The position numbers and the translations under genes were made by a program. The notes under the pieces are model-generated. The model made no database searches, was not told the DNA's origin, and was given only the letters and a program-made list of their open reading frames with translations. From assembly GCF_026788005.1 (NCBI RefSeq), contig NZ_JABEPE010000002.1:248001-312000 (forward strand): a stretch of 64,000 nucleotides of DNA, in the 5' to 3' direction. Origin of the DNA: Alteromonas sp. a30 (GTDB lineage Bacteria > Pseudomonadota > Gammaproteobacteria > Enterobacterales > Alteromonadaceae). Positions 26,989-35,475 of the stretch are shown piece after piece (position 1 is the first letter of the stretch; each line of letters begins with the position of its first letter).

Positions 26989-29900
26989 TTAGAACTTGTA
27001 TTTAACACCCATGCGGATTTCCCACAATGAAGCGTCTGCTACGCGAGTTTGGCCCGCAGGTTCAATGAACTCTTCATAAACAAACTGGTTTTGCTCGTTG
27101 ATGCTACCCGATACAACTTCTTGAGCACGAGGGAAGCTTGCTTCATACAATACGCCCCAATCGTCATTCAACAAGTTACCGAAGTTTTCGATAATTAAGA
27201 ATGCACTACCCTTATGACCTTTGTAGAAGCCAGGGAATTCTTGCTCAATCTTAACGTCGAACTTGTGGAACCAAGAACTGTTAATGCTGTTACGCTCCAT
27301 GATTTCACCGCGAGCCAAACCTTCAGATTCGATAAAGGCATTGAATGAATCTAGGTCGAAGCCTTCAGCATAAACTACGTTCGGGTCGTCAACGGTTGGG
27401 ATGTACAACAAGTTGTGGTCGATAAAGCCTACAGAGCTACCGAATCCACCGCTTAAGTCTCCATCAAATACATAGCTGTATGGGCGACCTTCGTTGATTG
27501 TGCCAAACACAGAGAACTTCGTTTCATAGCCATCGAAGAACTCATGTGCATAGCTCAAACGAAGTGTGAAACGATGAGGGATCTCAAAGTTGGACGTCGC
27601 TGTACCTGGATTTTCTGGATCAGATACTGCTGGGCTGATGTAGTTAGAGAAAGCAACCGAGCTCGTCATCGGGCTGACATCTTCAGCTTTAGTGTAGGCG
27701 TACGCGATTGACCAATCTAAGCCAAAGTCATGAGATTTAGTTAGCGCTAATGAAGCACTTAGGCTATCGCCAGAATCACCACGAACATTGGTTAAAAAGA
27801 AGTCTTCTCCACGACCATTTACAGAATCGTAAATTGGACGTCCATCAGGGGCTGTACCTACTTGAACACGAGAAAGATCGCGGATAATTGCTGCATCTCG
27901 CTTATCGCTGTACAACACATCAGCCATTAACACATATTCATTGTCAAAGGTGTAAGTGGCACCAATGGCGTACTTCCACTCTGATGGAATATCAAAGTCA
28001 GGGTCTTGCAAGTTGATACCACCATTACCACCTTGACCATTCGCTACTGAATCATAAAGGTGCTGTGGAATATCATAAATTGGGCGGCCACCACCAGCGT
28101 GAGGAAGTGTAAATAGAGTATCAGTTACGCCGTCATCATCTAAGGTACGGTCTTGAACTTCTAACTGAATAACACCATTGTTTGAGTAGTTGTTAGAAAT
28201 CCAAACGTTCGGGTTACCACCAGAGTACAAGCCAATACCACCACGAAGCTCTAGGTTATCGTTAATTAACCAGTTAACACCTAAACGCGGTTGCAATAAA
28301 TCAAGACCATCTAAATTTTGCTGGTTTGAGAAACCATACAACTCTTCGACTTGCTCGTTTAAAGGAGGAAGATCATCACTTGTGTACCAGTCATAACGTA
28401 GACCAAAAGTGATAGTCATGTCTTGGTCTAGCCAGAAATACTCGTCTTGAATATAAGCTGTATGAATTTCATACTCGAATGATGCAGCGGCATCGTTAGG
28501 ATCGTTAGTGAATGCAGCATTTTCGTATGTAATACGATTTGGACGACCCGCTTCGAAATCATCAATAGAGCTGAAACGATACTCACCTTCTGCTTCTTGA
28601 ACGAATAGGTTGAATACATCTAGACTTTCGTATTCATAACCACCTGTGATGATGTGATCACCAGTGATATAAGTACCAGCAATTTTGATGGTATCGTTTG
28701 AATACTTAAGTTTGTTAGCGTGACGAGAATCATCCGCACCTAAGTAAACTGTTGCACGAGATGCGTTACCGTCACCATCGTGATCGTAGTTAGTTGTGAT
28801 TTGAACTTCACCGAAGTCTGTGCCACCTAACGGCGTTACAAACTGTTCGAAGTCTGATGTACCGATGCGGAATTCAGTTGAGAAGTTGTCTGTCCAGTCT
28901 GAATACAAAGACGCAACATAAGACTCAAACTCACCACGTTGTGCGTAGTAGTGATTAGAGAATTCGAATTCGTTGGAATCACCGTCTGATTCACGGATGA
29001 TGTCGCCATCGTTGTAGTTGTAAACTAATGAAGCACGGTGTGCATCAGTAATTTGCCAATCCAACTTCGCCATGATTTTTTCGTCTTCTACCGGAATAGA
29101 AGTAGCGAAAGCACCTGGGTCATAATCGTAAAGGTCACGAGCGATTTGCTCGATGCGATCGAGTTGTGCTTGAGAAACACCTTGAACACGAACCGCTGCG
29201 TTTGAGTCGCCAGCGCCACGGTCAAACAATGTTGCACCTTCTAATTTCTCGTAAGAAGTAAAGAAGAATAATTTATCTTCAATTAGTGCACCACCAACGT
29301 TGAACCCGAAACGACGCTCATTGAATGCGCCTGTTGCGATGTCGTCATCTTCTAACTTATCACCACGTAAATCATCGTTTGTGTAATCGAAGAACACACC
29401 ACCGTGTAATTCATTTCCACCAGATTTAGTAACGGCGTTGATGTTACACGCTGTGAAACCACCATACTGAACATCGAAAGGTGCTAGTTCAACAGCAACC
29501 TGATCGATTGAATCGTATGAGAAAGGAATACGGATTGTTGGATAACCACTGCTACCTAAACCAAAGTTATCGTTAGTACGAATACCGTCAACCGTTAAGC
29601 TGTTGAAACGCGAGTTTGCACCCGCACATTGGATTGAGTCACCAAAAGCCTCGTCAACATAAATACGAGGGTCAATTTTAACCAAGTCTTTAATATCACG
29701 GTTAATTGACGGCGCATTTTCCAAATCTTCCAAACCGAAGTTAGCAACTGGGCCAGAAGCACCGAAGGTTGAGTTAACAACAGAGCCTGTTACCACGATG
29801 CTTTCTAGTTGTTCTTGCGATTCTAGACCAAGGTTTACACTCTTGGTTTCACCTAAGTTCAAGAAAACATTTTCGATTTTCTTAGAACCGGAGGCATCAT

Positions 29901-30156
29901 TAACTTCGATGGTATATGGGCCACCAACACGCATACCACGTACAGAGTAGGAACCAGTCTGGTTAGATTCAACAACCTTTACAGCACCAGTACGGTTGTC
30001 CGTGATAGTAACAGTTGCACCTGATACTAACTGACCGCTATCAGTCATAACCGTACCACGAATGCTTGATGCAGTTTCCTGCGCAATTGCGGTAGAACCC
30101 ATGCCAACAGACAACGCAACTGCTAGAGCGATGCGGTTGAGATTGGAGTGTTTCAT
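26989..30156 (-). CDS. Oar-like TonB-dependent outer membrane receptor
   Basis: A 1055-residue outer membrane receptor. It begins with a signal peptide (cut near IAQE), then a carboxypeptidase-regulatory-like beta domain (about residues 28-100), a TonB plug (LESIVVTGSVVN onward, with PFDVQYGGFTACNINAVTKSGG), and a long beta barrel ending in VKYKF with the C-terminal phenylalanine. This is the Oar/OmpA-like class seen in Alteromonadales and Myxococcus, associated with peptides or proteins rather than siderophores. The barrel is rich in D and N, consistent with calcium-rich seawater. AGGAAA precedes the ATG. It has its own terminator; the upstream 454-base gap should hold its promoter. Confidence 0.9.
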   Translation of the reverse strand: MKHSNLNRIALAVALSVGMGSTAIAQETASSIRGTVMTDSGQLVSGATVTITDNRTGAVKVVESNQTGSYSVRGMRVGGPYTIEVNDASGSKKIENVFLNLGETKSVNLGLESQEQLESIVVTGSVVNSTFGASGPVANFGLEDLENAPSINRDIKDLVKIDPRIYVDEAFGDSIQCAGANSRFNSLTVDGIRTNDNFGLGSSGYPTIRIPFSYDSIDQVAVELAPFDVQYGGFTACNINAVTKSGGNELHGGVFFDYTNDDLRGDKLEDDDIATGAFNERRFGFNVGGALIEDKLFFFTSYEKLEGATLFDRGAGDSNAAVRVQGVSQAQLDRIEQIARDLYDYDPGAFATSIPVEDEKIMAKLDWQITDAHRASLVYNYNDGDIIRESDGDSNEFEFSNHYYAQRGEFESYVASLYSDWTDNFSTEFRIGTSDFEQFVTPLGGTDFGEVQITTNYDHDGDGNASRATVYLGADDSRHANKLKYSNDTIKIAGTYITGDHIITGGYEYESLDVFNLFVQEAEGEYRFSSIDDFEAGRPNRITYENAAFTNDPNDAAASFEYEIHTAYIQDEYFWLDQDMTITFGLRYDWYTSDDLPPLNEQVEELYGFSNQQNLDGLDLLQPRLGVNWLINDNLELRGGIGLYSGGNPNVWISNNYSNNGVIQLEVQDRTLDDDGVTDTLFTLPHAGGGRPIYDIPQHLYDSVANGQGGNGGINLQDPDFDIPSEWKYAIGATYTFDNEYVLMADVLYSDKRDAAIIRDLSRVQVGTAPDGRPIYDSVNGRGEDFFLTNVRGDSGDSLSASLALTKSHDFGLDWSIAYAYTKAEDVSPMTSSVAFSNYISPAVSDPENPGTATSNFEIPHRFTLRLSYAHEFFDGYETKFSVFGTINEGRPYSYVFDGDLSGGFGSSVGFIDHNLLYIPTVDDPNVVYAEGFDLDSFNAFIESEGLARGEIMERNSINSSWFHKFDVKIEQEFPGFYKGHKGSAFLIIENFGNLLNDDWGVLYEASFPRAQEVVSGSINEQNQFVYEEFIEPAGQTRVADASLWEIRMGVKYKF

Positions 30157-30610
30157 TGTGTTTTCCTAAGTGTTATTGAGTGTAAAACGAATTTTTTCCG
30201 CTATATCTTTGGCGATTTTAAAAACATTATATTGCATTCCTATTAACGCGTTTATTTCGTATAAACTTGTGCCGTTATAGAAATTACTTTTTGCAAATAA
30301 TTCTAATTTTAAAACTTATAAAAAAACCACCAAGATGAAATTCTTTTCACTTCCGGGGAAATATACGGGCAATTTAATTATCCGCTTTTTTACAAATATT
30401 CCCCTGATTATAAATCAGTCAATTTATGAAGTTAATGTGCGCATTCTCGTTGATAGAAAAAAAATTGCTAGCACTTAACAATATTCATAATATTTTATCA
30501 ATATTATTTATTTTTCAGTATGTTAGCACATTCTAGTAATTTTACTTATTGCAATAAGTAAGGTTAATTGGTGAAATTGGACTAATTGAAAGCAAACTTC
30601 CACCTAAACC
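30157..30610. other. 454-base AT-rich divergent regulatory region
   Basis: Lies between the receptor gene (leftward) and the PhnD-like gene (rightward). It is very AT-rich with many T and A tracts and holds the 20-bp palindrome at 30542-30561. I see no coding region and no stable terminator here. It probably contains promoters for both sides. Confidence 0.6.
30542..30561. promoter_or_regulatory. Perfect 20-bp palindrome, candidate operator
   Basis: TTACTTATTGCAATAAGTAA reads the same on both strands with no mismatch. It lies about 65-85 bases upstream of the PhnD-like gene, a position suited to a dimeric transcription factor. No T-run follows, so it is not a terminator. Confidence 0.55.
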
Positions 30611-30625
30611 GTGTTATTAATTCGA

Positions 30626-31471
30626 ATGTCAAAGGCATACTGGTACCTCTGTTTTTTACTCGCTGTTATCTTAATTTGGTATGCAGCTAAAAGCCAAATT
30701 AGCGTGGTAGATAAACCCTTGCCTCGAATTCTTGAGTTCGAAGATGTTTGTCAAACCAAAAATCAATCAAATCCGCATTCTTTGATTTTACTTGCACCAA
30801 ATTCTTTTATGGCCAAAAGAATTTTACAACAATTATGCGATAGTGCCATAGTTGGGAAACAATTTGGAAAAGTCACGGCATATTGGCAAACAGAAGAACG
30901 CGATATTTTACAATTAATTGGTAAAGGTGTTGTTGATCTGATTTTAATAAAAGAAAACTTTATTAATGCATTTGGTTCCGACACAACCTACGGCTACGAG
31001 ATGATTGCTTCTTATGCTGATTACCAAGCATTCTTAATGTCTGCACGTGAAAAACCTATTCTGACGAAAGAATACTTGTTAGGAAAACGTATCGGTATTT
31101 TAGACTACCCAACCAGCCGTTCAGGCTATATTGCCCCTATACGCTTGTTAAAAGATCTGGACCTGTCCACACAACAAGTGAAATTAGTTTATGCCAAATC
31201 CCACTCCGAACTTCGCCAACTCCTGCAATCCGGTCATGTCGACATCATTTCAACTTACTGGCAAGAAGAGGATGAGAAACACTTTTCTAGAAACTACATC
31301 ACCCCATTAGAAGAGCAAATTAGTGGCAGTAAATGGTATTTAAAAATGCTTGAGCGCAATACAAATTTAAAGTGTGAAGTTCAAAAAATCCTGACGCAAC
31401 AAGCAGAAAATGAGCAATTCTCGAAATATTATAAAAATATAAGCATTATCAAACCTTGTGAGGCTGAATAA
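30626..31471 (+). CDS. Membrane-anchored PhnD-like solute-binding protein
   Basis: A 281-residue protein with one N-terminal hydrophobic segment (MSKAYWYLCFLLAVILIWYA) and a periplasmic binding-protein type II-like body resembling PhnD-type domains: LLAPNSF, LIGKGVVDLILIKENF, LLGKRIGILDYPTSRSGYIAP, LLQSGHVDIISTYWQEE. There is no lipobox and no ABC permease or ATPase nearby, so a sensory or regulatory role is more likely than transport. The ATG at 30626 is chosen; a GTG five codons earlier is possible; neither has a clear ribosome site. It ends one base before the next gene's GTG, so the two are co-translated. Confidence 0.68.
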   Translation: MSKAYWYLCFLLAVILIWYAAKSQISVVDKPLPRILEFEDVCQTKNQSNPHSLILLAPNSFMAKRILQQLCDSAIVGKQFGKVTAYWQTEERDILQLIGKGVVDLILIKENFINAFGSDTTYGYEMIASYADYQAFLMSAREKPILTKEYLLGKRIGILDYPTSRSGYIAPIRLLKDLDLSTQQVKLVYAKSHSELRQLLQSGHVDIISTYWQEEDEKHFSRNYITPLEEQISGSKWYLKMLERNTNLKCEVQKILTQQAENEQFSKYYKNISIIKPCEAE

Positions 31472-31472
31472 C

Positions 31473-32426
31473 GTGAATATTGAGCCGCTAAAACAACATT
31501 GGGGAAGAATTGCTAGTGCGTTTGTTGTACTTCTTTGCTTATTTATATTTCTGCACTATTACACCTCCATGACCTTCAAAAATTACGCTACGGGGAGGCT
31601 TACAGATGCTACATTAAACCGCATTGCACTTGATATTCCCGAATTAAAGCTAGCCGATAATCGATTTAATCAGGCGGTTAATACATCGAAAGTGATTAAT
31701 TACATTAACCAACTGAACCAATATCTCGCGCTTCAAGGCCACCCAATACGAACATTGGCCATTCAAAATACCGAAATTAAGATAGATGAAGCGATACAGC
31801 ATCGTTTTGCTAGAAGTTTACTCTTCCCTCGCCAAACCATTATTGTGCAGTTTGCCCTGCTACCTTCTCAAACTAACCTTATTATTTATCTTGTGCCCAT
31901 TACACTTGCTTGCTTGCTAACCTACTTAGCGATTCCCTTTCTTATAGGCGACAAAGCACGACTCAATGCCAAATCCGGGGATCTTGTTGAAGAGCCTTGT
32001 AAGTTAATACTCGACCTAACCACACGAACCCTTTATATCAATCGGGAAAGAGACGTAGCCGTTCCGTTAGCCAACAAACCCTTTTGCTTCTATCTTGCTA
32101 TGTTGGATTTCTGTGCCGATGAGCAAGAAGCATCGCTGTATCACAACAAAGCTCTGCCTGAAGAGTTTTTAGCACTCACCAGCAAATATTTTTCTCGTTT
32201 GATGGATTTAGGACACACCAAAAGAAAGCGCCCCGATTTCAATGCAAACATCGATAAAATGTTGAGTGAAATTCGTAATGCACTTGATGAAGTCTTCCAA
32301 ACAGAATCTGAAGCTAAATTGAAGTTCTATCCTAAAAAGGCTCAAGGTGAAGGTTCTCGCTCAAAGTTGAATAATTTTTCACTCTCGGGGTTATCAGCGA
32401 ATGACTACGAATTGATTGGCAAATAA
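31473..32426 (+). CDS. Unrecognised two-membrane-segment protein paired with the PhnD-like protein
   Basis: A 317-residue protein not assigned to a family. It has a membrane segment near residues 14-29, a periplasmic stretch of about 110 residues, a second membrane segment (IIYLVPITLACLLTYLAI), and a cytoplasmic domain of about 150 residues containing LILDLTTRTLYINRERD and PFCFYLAMLDFCA. The layout resembles a one-component membrane signal transducer, with a C-terminal region possibly related to winged-helix output domains, but I see no sure helix-turn-helix. The start is the GTG at 31473 with TGAGG ten bases upstream. It is coupled to the PhnD-like gene, so the latter may be its sensory partner. 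Confidence 0.6.
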   Translation: MNIEPLKQHWGRIASAFVVLLCLFIFLHYYTSMTFKNYATGRLTDATLNRIALDIPELKLADNRFNQAVNTSKVINYINQLNQYLALQGHPIRTLAIQNTEIKIDEAIQHRFARSLLFPRQTIIVQFALLPSQTNLIIYLVPITLACLLTYLAIPFLIGDKARLNAKSGDLVEEPCKLILDLTTRTLYINRERDVAVPLANKPFCFYLAMLDFCADEQEASLYHNKALPEEFLALTSKYFSRLMDLGHTKRKRPDFNANIDKMLSEIRNALDEVFQTESEAKLKFYPKKAQGEGSRSKLNNFSLSGLSANDYELIGK

Positions 32427-32545
32427 AAAACACGATTTTCTGTAATAAAAATGACTTTTTATTTGAAACTATGCATCGTGCCGCTAGCATTTTTCAAATT
32501 CGCTGGTAGTCTTGTCGCATTTGCAAATTGACTACTTTTTACCAA

Positions 32546-33169
32546 ATGAATGAATCGCGCATTATCGCCATCGCGGGTGGCTCCGGCTCCGGCAAATCCT
32601 TATTTACGAAAACGATTAAAGAAGAAATTGCGCAATCAGGGGCAGATATTATTGTTATATGTGAAGATCACTATTACCGTGATCAATCGCATCTATCAAT
32701 GGAAGAACGTTTAAAAACCAATTACGACCATCCTCAAGCGTTCGAGCATTCTCTACTTTCTGACCATTTGCAAAAATTGAAATCTGGTGAGGCAATAGAA
32801 TGCCCACTGTATTCACACGAACAACATACTCGTCTGGAAGAAAAATTACTCATTCAACCAGCGCCAGTTATTATTGTTGAAGGCATATTATTGCTGGCAA
32901 GCCCAGAGTTACTCCCTTTGTTTGATGTGAAAGTATTTATTGATACACCGCTTGATATTTGCTTGTTACGCCGTATTAAACGCGACATTCAAGAACGTAA
33001 TCGTGATTTAGATTCCGTTATCTCGCAGTACCAAGAAACCGTCAAACCTATGTATCATAAATTTATTGAACCAAGCCGCTTTATTGCGGATGTAGTGGTG
33101 ACCCAAGGAGGGAAAAACCGCATCGCTTTGGACGTTATAAAGTCCCATATCAAACAAATACTAAAATAA
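32546..33169 (+). CDS. udk: Uridine kinase
   Basis: Phosphorylates uridine and cytidine to UMP and CMP in pyrimidine salvage. Walker A GGSGSGKS near the N-terminus, CEDHYYRDQ, the NYDHPQAFEH substrate motif, and VEGILLLAS. The 207-residue length is typical. The ATG at 32546 is preferred over an in-frame TTG six codons earlier; no strong ribosome site is seen. It is followed after 15 bases by a nucleoside carrier, making an uptake-and-phosphorylation pair. Confidence 0.93.
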   Translation: MNESRIIAIAGGSGSGKSLFTKTIKEEIAQSGADIIVICEDHYYRDQSHLSMEERLKTNYDHPQAFEHSLLSDHLQKLKSGEAIECPLYSHEQHTRLEEKLLIQPAPVIIVEGILLLASPELLPLFDVKVFIDTPLDICLLRRIKRDIQERNRDLDSVISQYQETVKPMYHKFIEPSRFIADVVVTQGGKNRIALDVIKSHIKQILK

Positions 33170-33184
33170 TAAATAGGATTCAGT

Positions 33185-34393
33185 ATGATTAGCTTGCTGG
33201 GAATCATAGCTTTGCTGGCTATTGCTTATGGTCTGTCTTACAACAGGAAAGCAATAAATTGGAGAACGGTCTCGGGCGCATTTGCCATTCAAGCTGCCGT
33301 TGGGCTATTGGTGTTGTATTTCCCCCCTGGAAAACAGTTTTTGCTGGTCGTTGCAGGCGGCGTAAGAAACGTTATTGAATACAGTCAAACCGGTATCGAC
33401 TTTATGTTTGGCAAGTTAGGCGGGGATTCTCTTGGCTTCATTTTTGCCTTTAAAGTGCTCCCGGTGATCATCTTTTTCTCTGCATTAATCAGTGTGCTTT
33501 ATCACATCGGCATTATGTCATGGGTGATCAGAGCAATTGGCGGTTTCTTGCAACGCATTTTGCAAACGAGTCGTCCCGAATCGATGAATGCAGCCGCCAA
33601 TATTTTTGTTGGTCAAACGGAAGCCCCGTTAGTCGTAAAACCGTTTATTTCTTCTATGACACGCTCTGAACTATTTGCCTTGATGGTTGGCGGTATGGCT
33701 TCTATTGCAGGTTCCGTTATGGCGGGATATGCCGGTCTTGGGGTCGAAATCAAATACCTTGTTGCAGCCTCTTTCATGGCTGCTCCCGGTGGGTTATTAA
33801 TGGCTAAGATCGTAATGCCCGAAACCGAAACGGCGAAGAATGATGTCAATGAGCTGGATGAAGAAATCGAAGCCAGTGCCAACGTCTTTGAAGCAGCAGC
33901 AGAAGGGGCAGCCGGTGGACTAAAAATTGCCGCGAATGTCGGTGCAATGCTTATGGCTTTTATCGCGTTGATTGCCATGCTTAACGGTTTAATTGGTTAC
34001 GTTGGTGGATTATTCGGTTCACCCGATCTCACTTTCCAAGTTATTTTAGGTTTTGTTTTTCAGCCTTTAGCTTGGTTGCTGGGTGTTCCATGGAATGAAG
34101 CGAATTTAGCTGGTAGTTTCATCGGGCAAAAACTCGTCGTAAATGAATTTGTCGCCTATCTCGATTTTGTCAGCCACAAAGAGCAATTAAGTGACATCAG
34201 CCAAGCTGTCATCACATTTGCCTTATGCGGTTTTGCCAACTTTTCTTCTATCGCCATTTTGATGGGTGGAATTGGTGCAATGGCCCCCAGCCGCCGCAGT
34301 GACATCGCTAAATTAGGCTTAAGAGCCGTTATAACTGCTAGTTTTGCTAATCTAATGAGCGCGGCTATGGCTGGCTTTTTCCTAAGCCTGTAA
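33185..34393 (+). CDS. NupC/CNT-family concentrative nucleoside transporter
   Basis: A 402-residue inner membrane carrier of the NupC/CNT family, importing nucleosides with H+ or Na+. Seen are [22 protein letters not shown], here QTEAPL and the preceding asparagine being family hallmarks, then [20 protein letters not shown], and [14 protein letters not shown] near the C-terminus. About eight to ten membrane segments are apparent. AGGA precedes the ATG. The upstream udk gives the kinase for the imported nucleoside, supporting pyrimidine-nucleoside specificity, though this is inference. Confidence 0.92.
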   Translation: MISLLGIIALLAIAYGLSYNRKAINWRTVSGAFAIQAAVGLLVLYFPPGKQFLLVVAGGVRNVIEYSQTGIDFMFGKLGGDSLGFIFAFKVLPVIIFFSALISVLYHIGIMSWVIRAIGGFLQRILQTSRPESMNAAANIFVGQTEAPLVVKPFISSMTRSELFALMVGGMASIAGSVMAGYAGLGVEIKYLVAASFMAAPGGLLMAKIVMPETETAKNDVNELDEEIEASANVFEAAAEGAAGGLKIAANVGAMLMAFIALIAMLNGLIGYVGGLFGSPDLTFQVILGFVFQPLAWLLGVPWNEANLAGSFIGQKLVVNEFVAYLDFVSHKEQLSDISQAVITFALCGFANFSSIAILMGGIGAMAPSRRSDIAKLGLRAVITASFANLMSAAMAGFFLSL

Positions 34394-34408
34394 ACTCACT
34401 CATAATTT

Positions 34409-34432
34409 ACGCTCCTGATGCTGAGCGTTTTA
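34409..34432 (+). terminator. Weak hairpin after the nucleoside transporter
   Basis: ACGCTC pairs with GAGCGT across an eight-base loop, followed by a short TTTTA. Probable end of udk-transporter transcript. Confidence 0.4.
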
Positions 34433-34511
34433 CTAAATTATGATTAAGATCAAATCGGCGATGCGAACTCCTGCTAACATCGCCGCACTGTTATTTTATC
34501 AGAGGTAGAAA

Positions 34512-35351
34512 ATGAAACTTGTTGCCGTAGACTATCAAGCAGAAAACGCTGCTCAACAGTTTGTTGAATCGCTAAGAGAAACGGGATTTGGTGTATTAAA
34601 AAACCATCCCATCAAGCAAGCATTAGTTTCCAGCATTTACTCAAATTGGCAAAAGTTCTTCGACTCAGAGGCAAAACACGACTTTCTTTTTGACAAAGAT
34701 AAGCAAGATGGTTATTTCCCGCCTGATATATCAGAAGTCGCTAAAGGCTTTAAAATCAAGGATATAAAAGAGTATTTCCACTATTATCCTTGGGGCCGTT
34801 GTCCAGCTGAGCTTAAGCAGGAAATCTCAACTTATTACGATGAAGCAATGTCCCTAGCAGCAGAATTGTTAGGTTGGGTAGAATCGTATAGCCCTGAAAA
34901 CATCTCTAAACATTACAGCCAATCCCTATCCAGCATGATTGACGGTAGTGATTTAACCTTACTTCGTGTATTGCATTACCCTCCTTTACAAGGCGACGAA
35001 GAAGCAGGCGCAATCCGTGCTGCTGCCCATGAAGACATCAACTTATTAACTATTTTGCCAGCCGCGAACGAGCCGGGCTTACAGGTAAAAGGTAAAGATG
35101 GAAATTGGTTAGATGTCCCTTGTGATTTTGGCAACTTGATTGTCAACATTGGTGACATGCTTCAGGAAGCATCAGGGCATTATTTCCCATCAACGACCCA
35201 TCAAGTTATTAACCCAGAAGGGCAAGATCAAACCAAATCACGAATTTCGCTACCGTTATTCTTGCACCCAAAACCGGAAGTTAAACTTTCTGAACGTTAC
35301 ACCGCAGATAGCTACCTGAAAGAGCGTCTGAAAGAATTAGGCGTACTCTAA
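34512..35351 (+). CDS. Isopenicillin-N-synthase-like 2-oxoglutarate/Fe(II) oxygenase
   Basis: A 279-residue oxygenase of the IPNS/2OG-FeII family. Iron ligands are H173 and D175 (AHEDINLL) and H230 (TTHQVINP); R244 and S246 in KSRISL bind 2-oxoglutarate. The N-terminal region (about 1-95) is the DIOX_N-like cap with RETGFGVLKNHPI. Related bacterial proteins are widespread housekeeping-like oxygenases of unknown substrate; no biosynthetic partners are adjacent. AGAGG precedes the ATG, and a strong terminator follows, so it is monocistronic. Confidence 0.85.
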   Translation: MKLVAVDYQAENAAQQFVESLRETGFGVLKNHPIKQALVSSIYSNWQKFFDSEAKHDFLFDKDKQDGYFPPDISEVAKGFKIKDIKEYFHYYPWGRCPAELKQEISTYYDEAMSLAAELLGWVESYSPENISKHYSQSLSSMIDGSDLTLLRVLHYPPLQGDEEAGAIRAAAHEDINLLTILPAANEPGLQVKGKDGNWLDVPCDFGNLIVNIGDMLQEASGHYFPSTTHQVINPEGQDQTKSRISLPLFLHPKPEVKLSERYTADSYLKERLKELGVL

Positions 35352-35367
35352 GCGTCATTCATCTAAG

Positions 35368-35390
35368 AAAAGGGCCATTAGGCCCTTTTT
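35368..35390 (+). terminator. Terminator after the 2OG oxygenase
   Basis: AAAAGGGCC and GGCCCTTTTT form a nine-bp stem with an ATTA loop, ending in a run of T. A textbook Rho-independent terminator. Confidence 0.93.
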
Positions 35391-35475
35391 CATATCAAAA
35401 TTGTCACTTTAAGCGTGACTCTTTGTTCATCTTTACGCTAACCTTATCAGCTTTTAAAGCATCAACCGTTTAACC

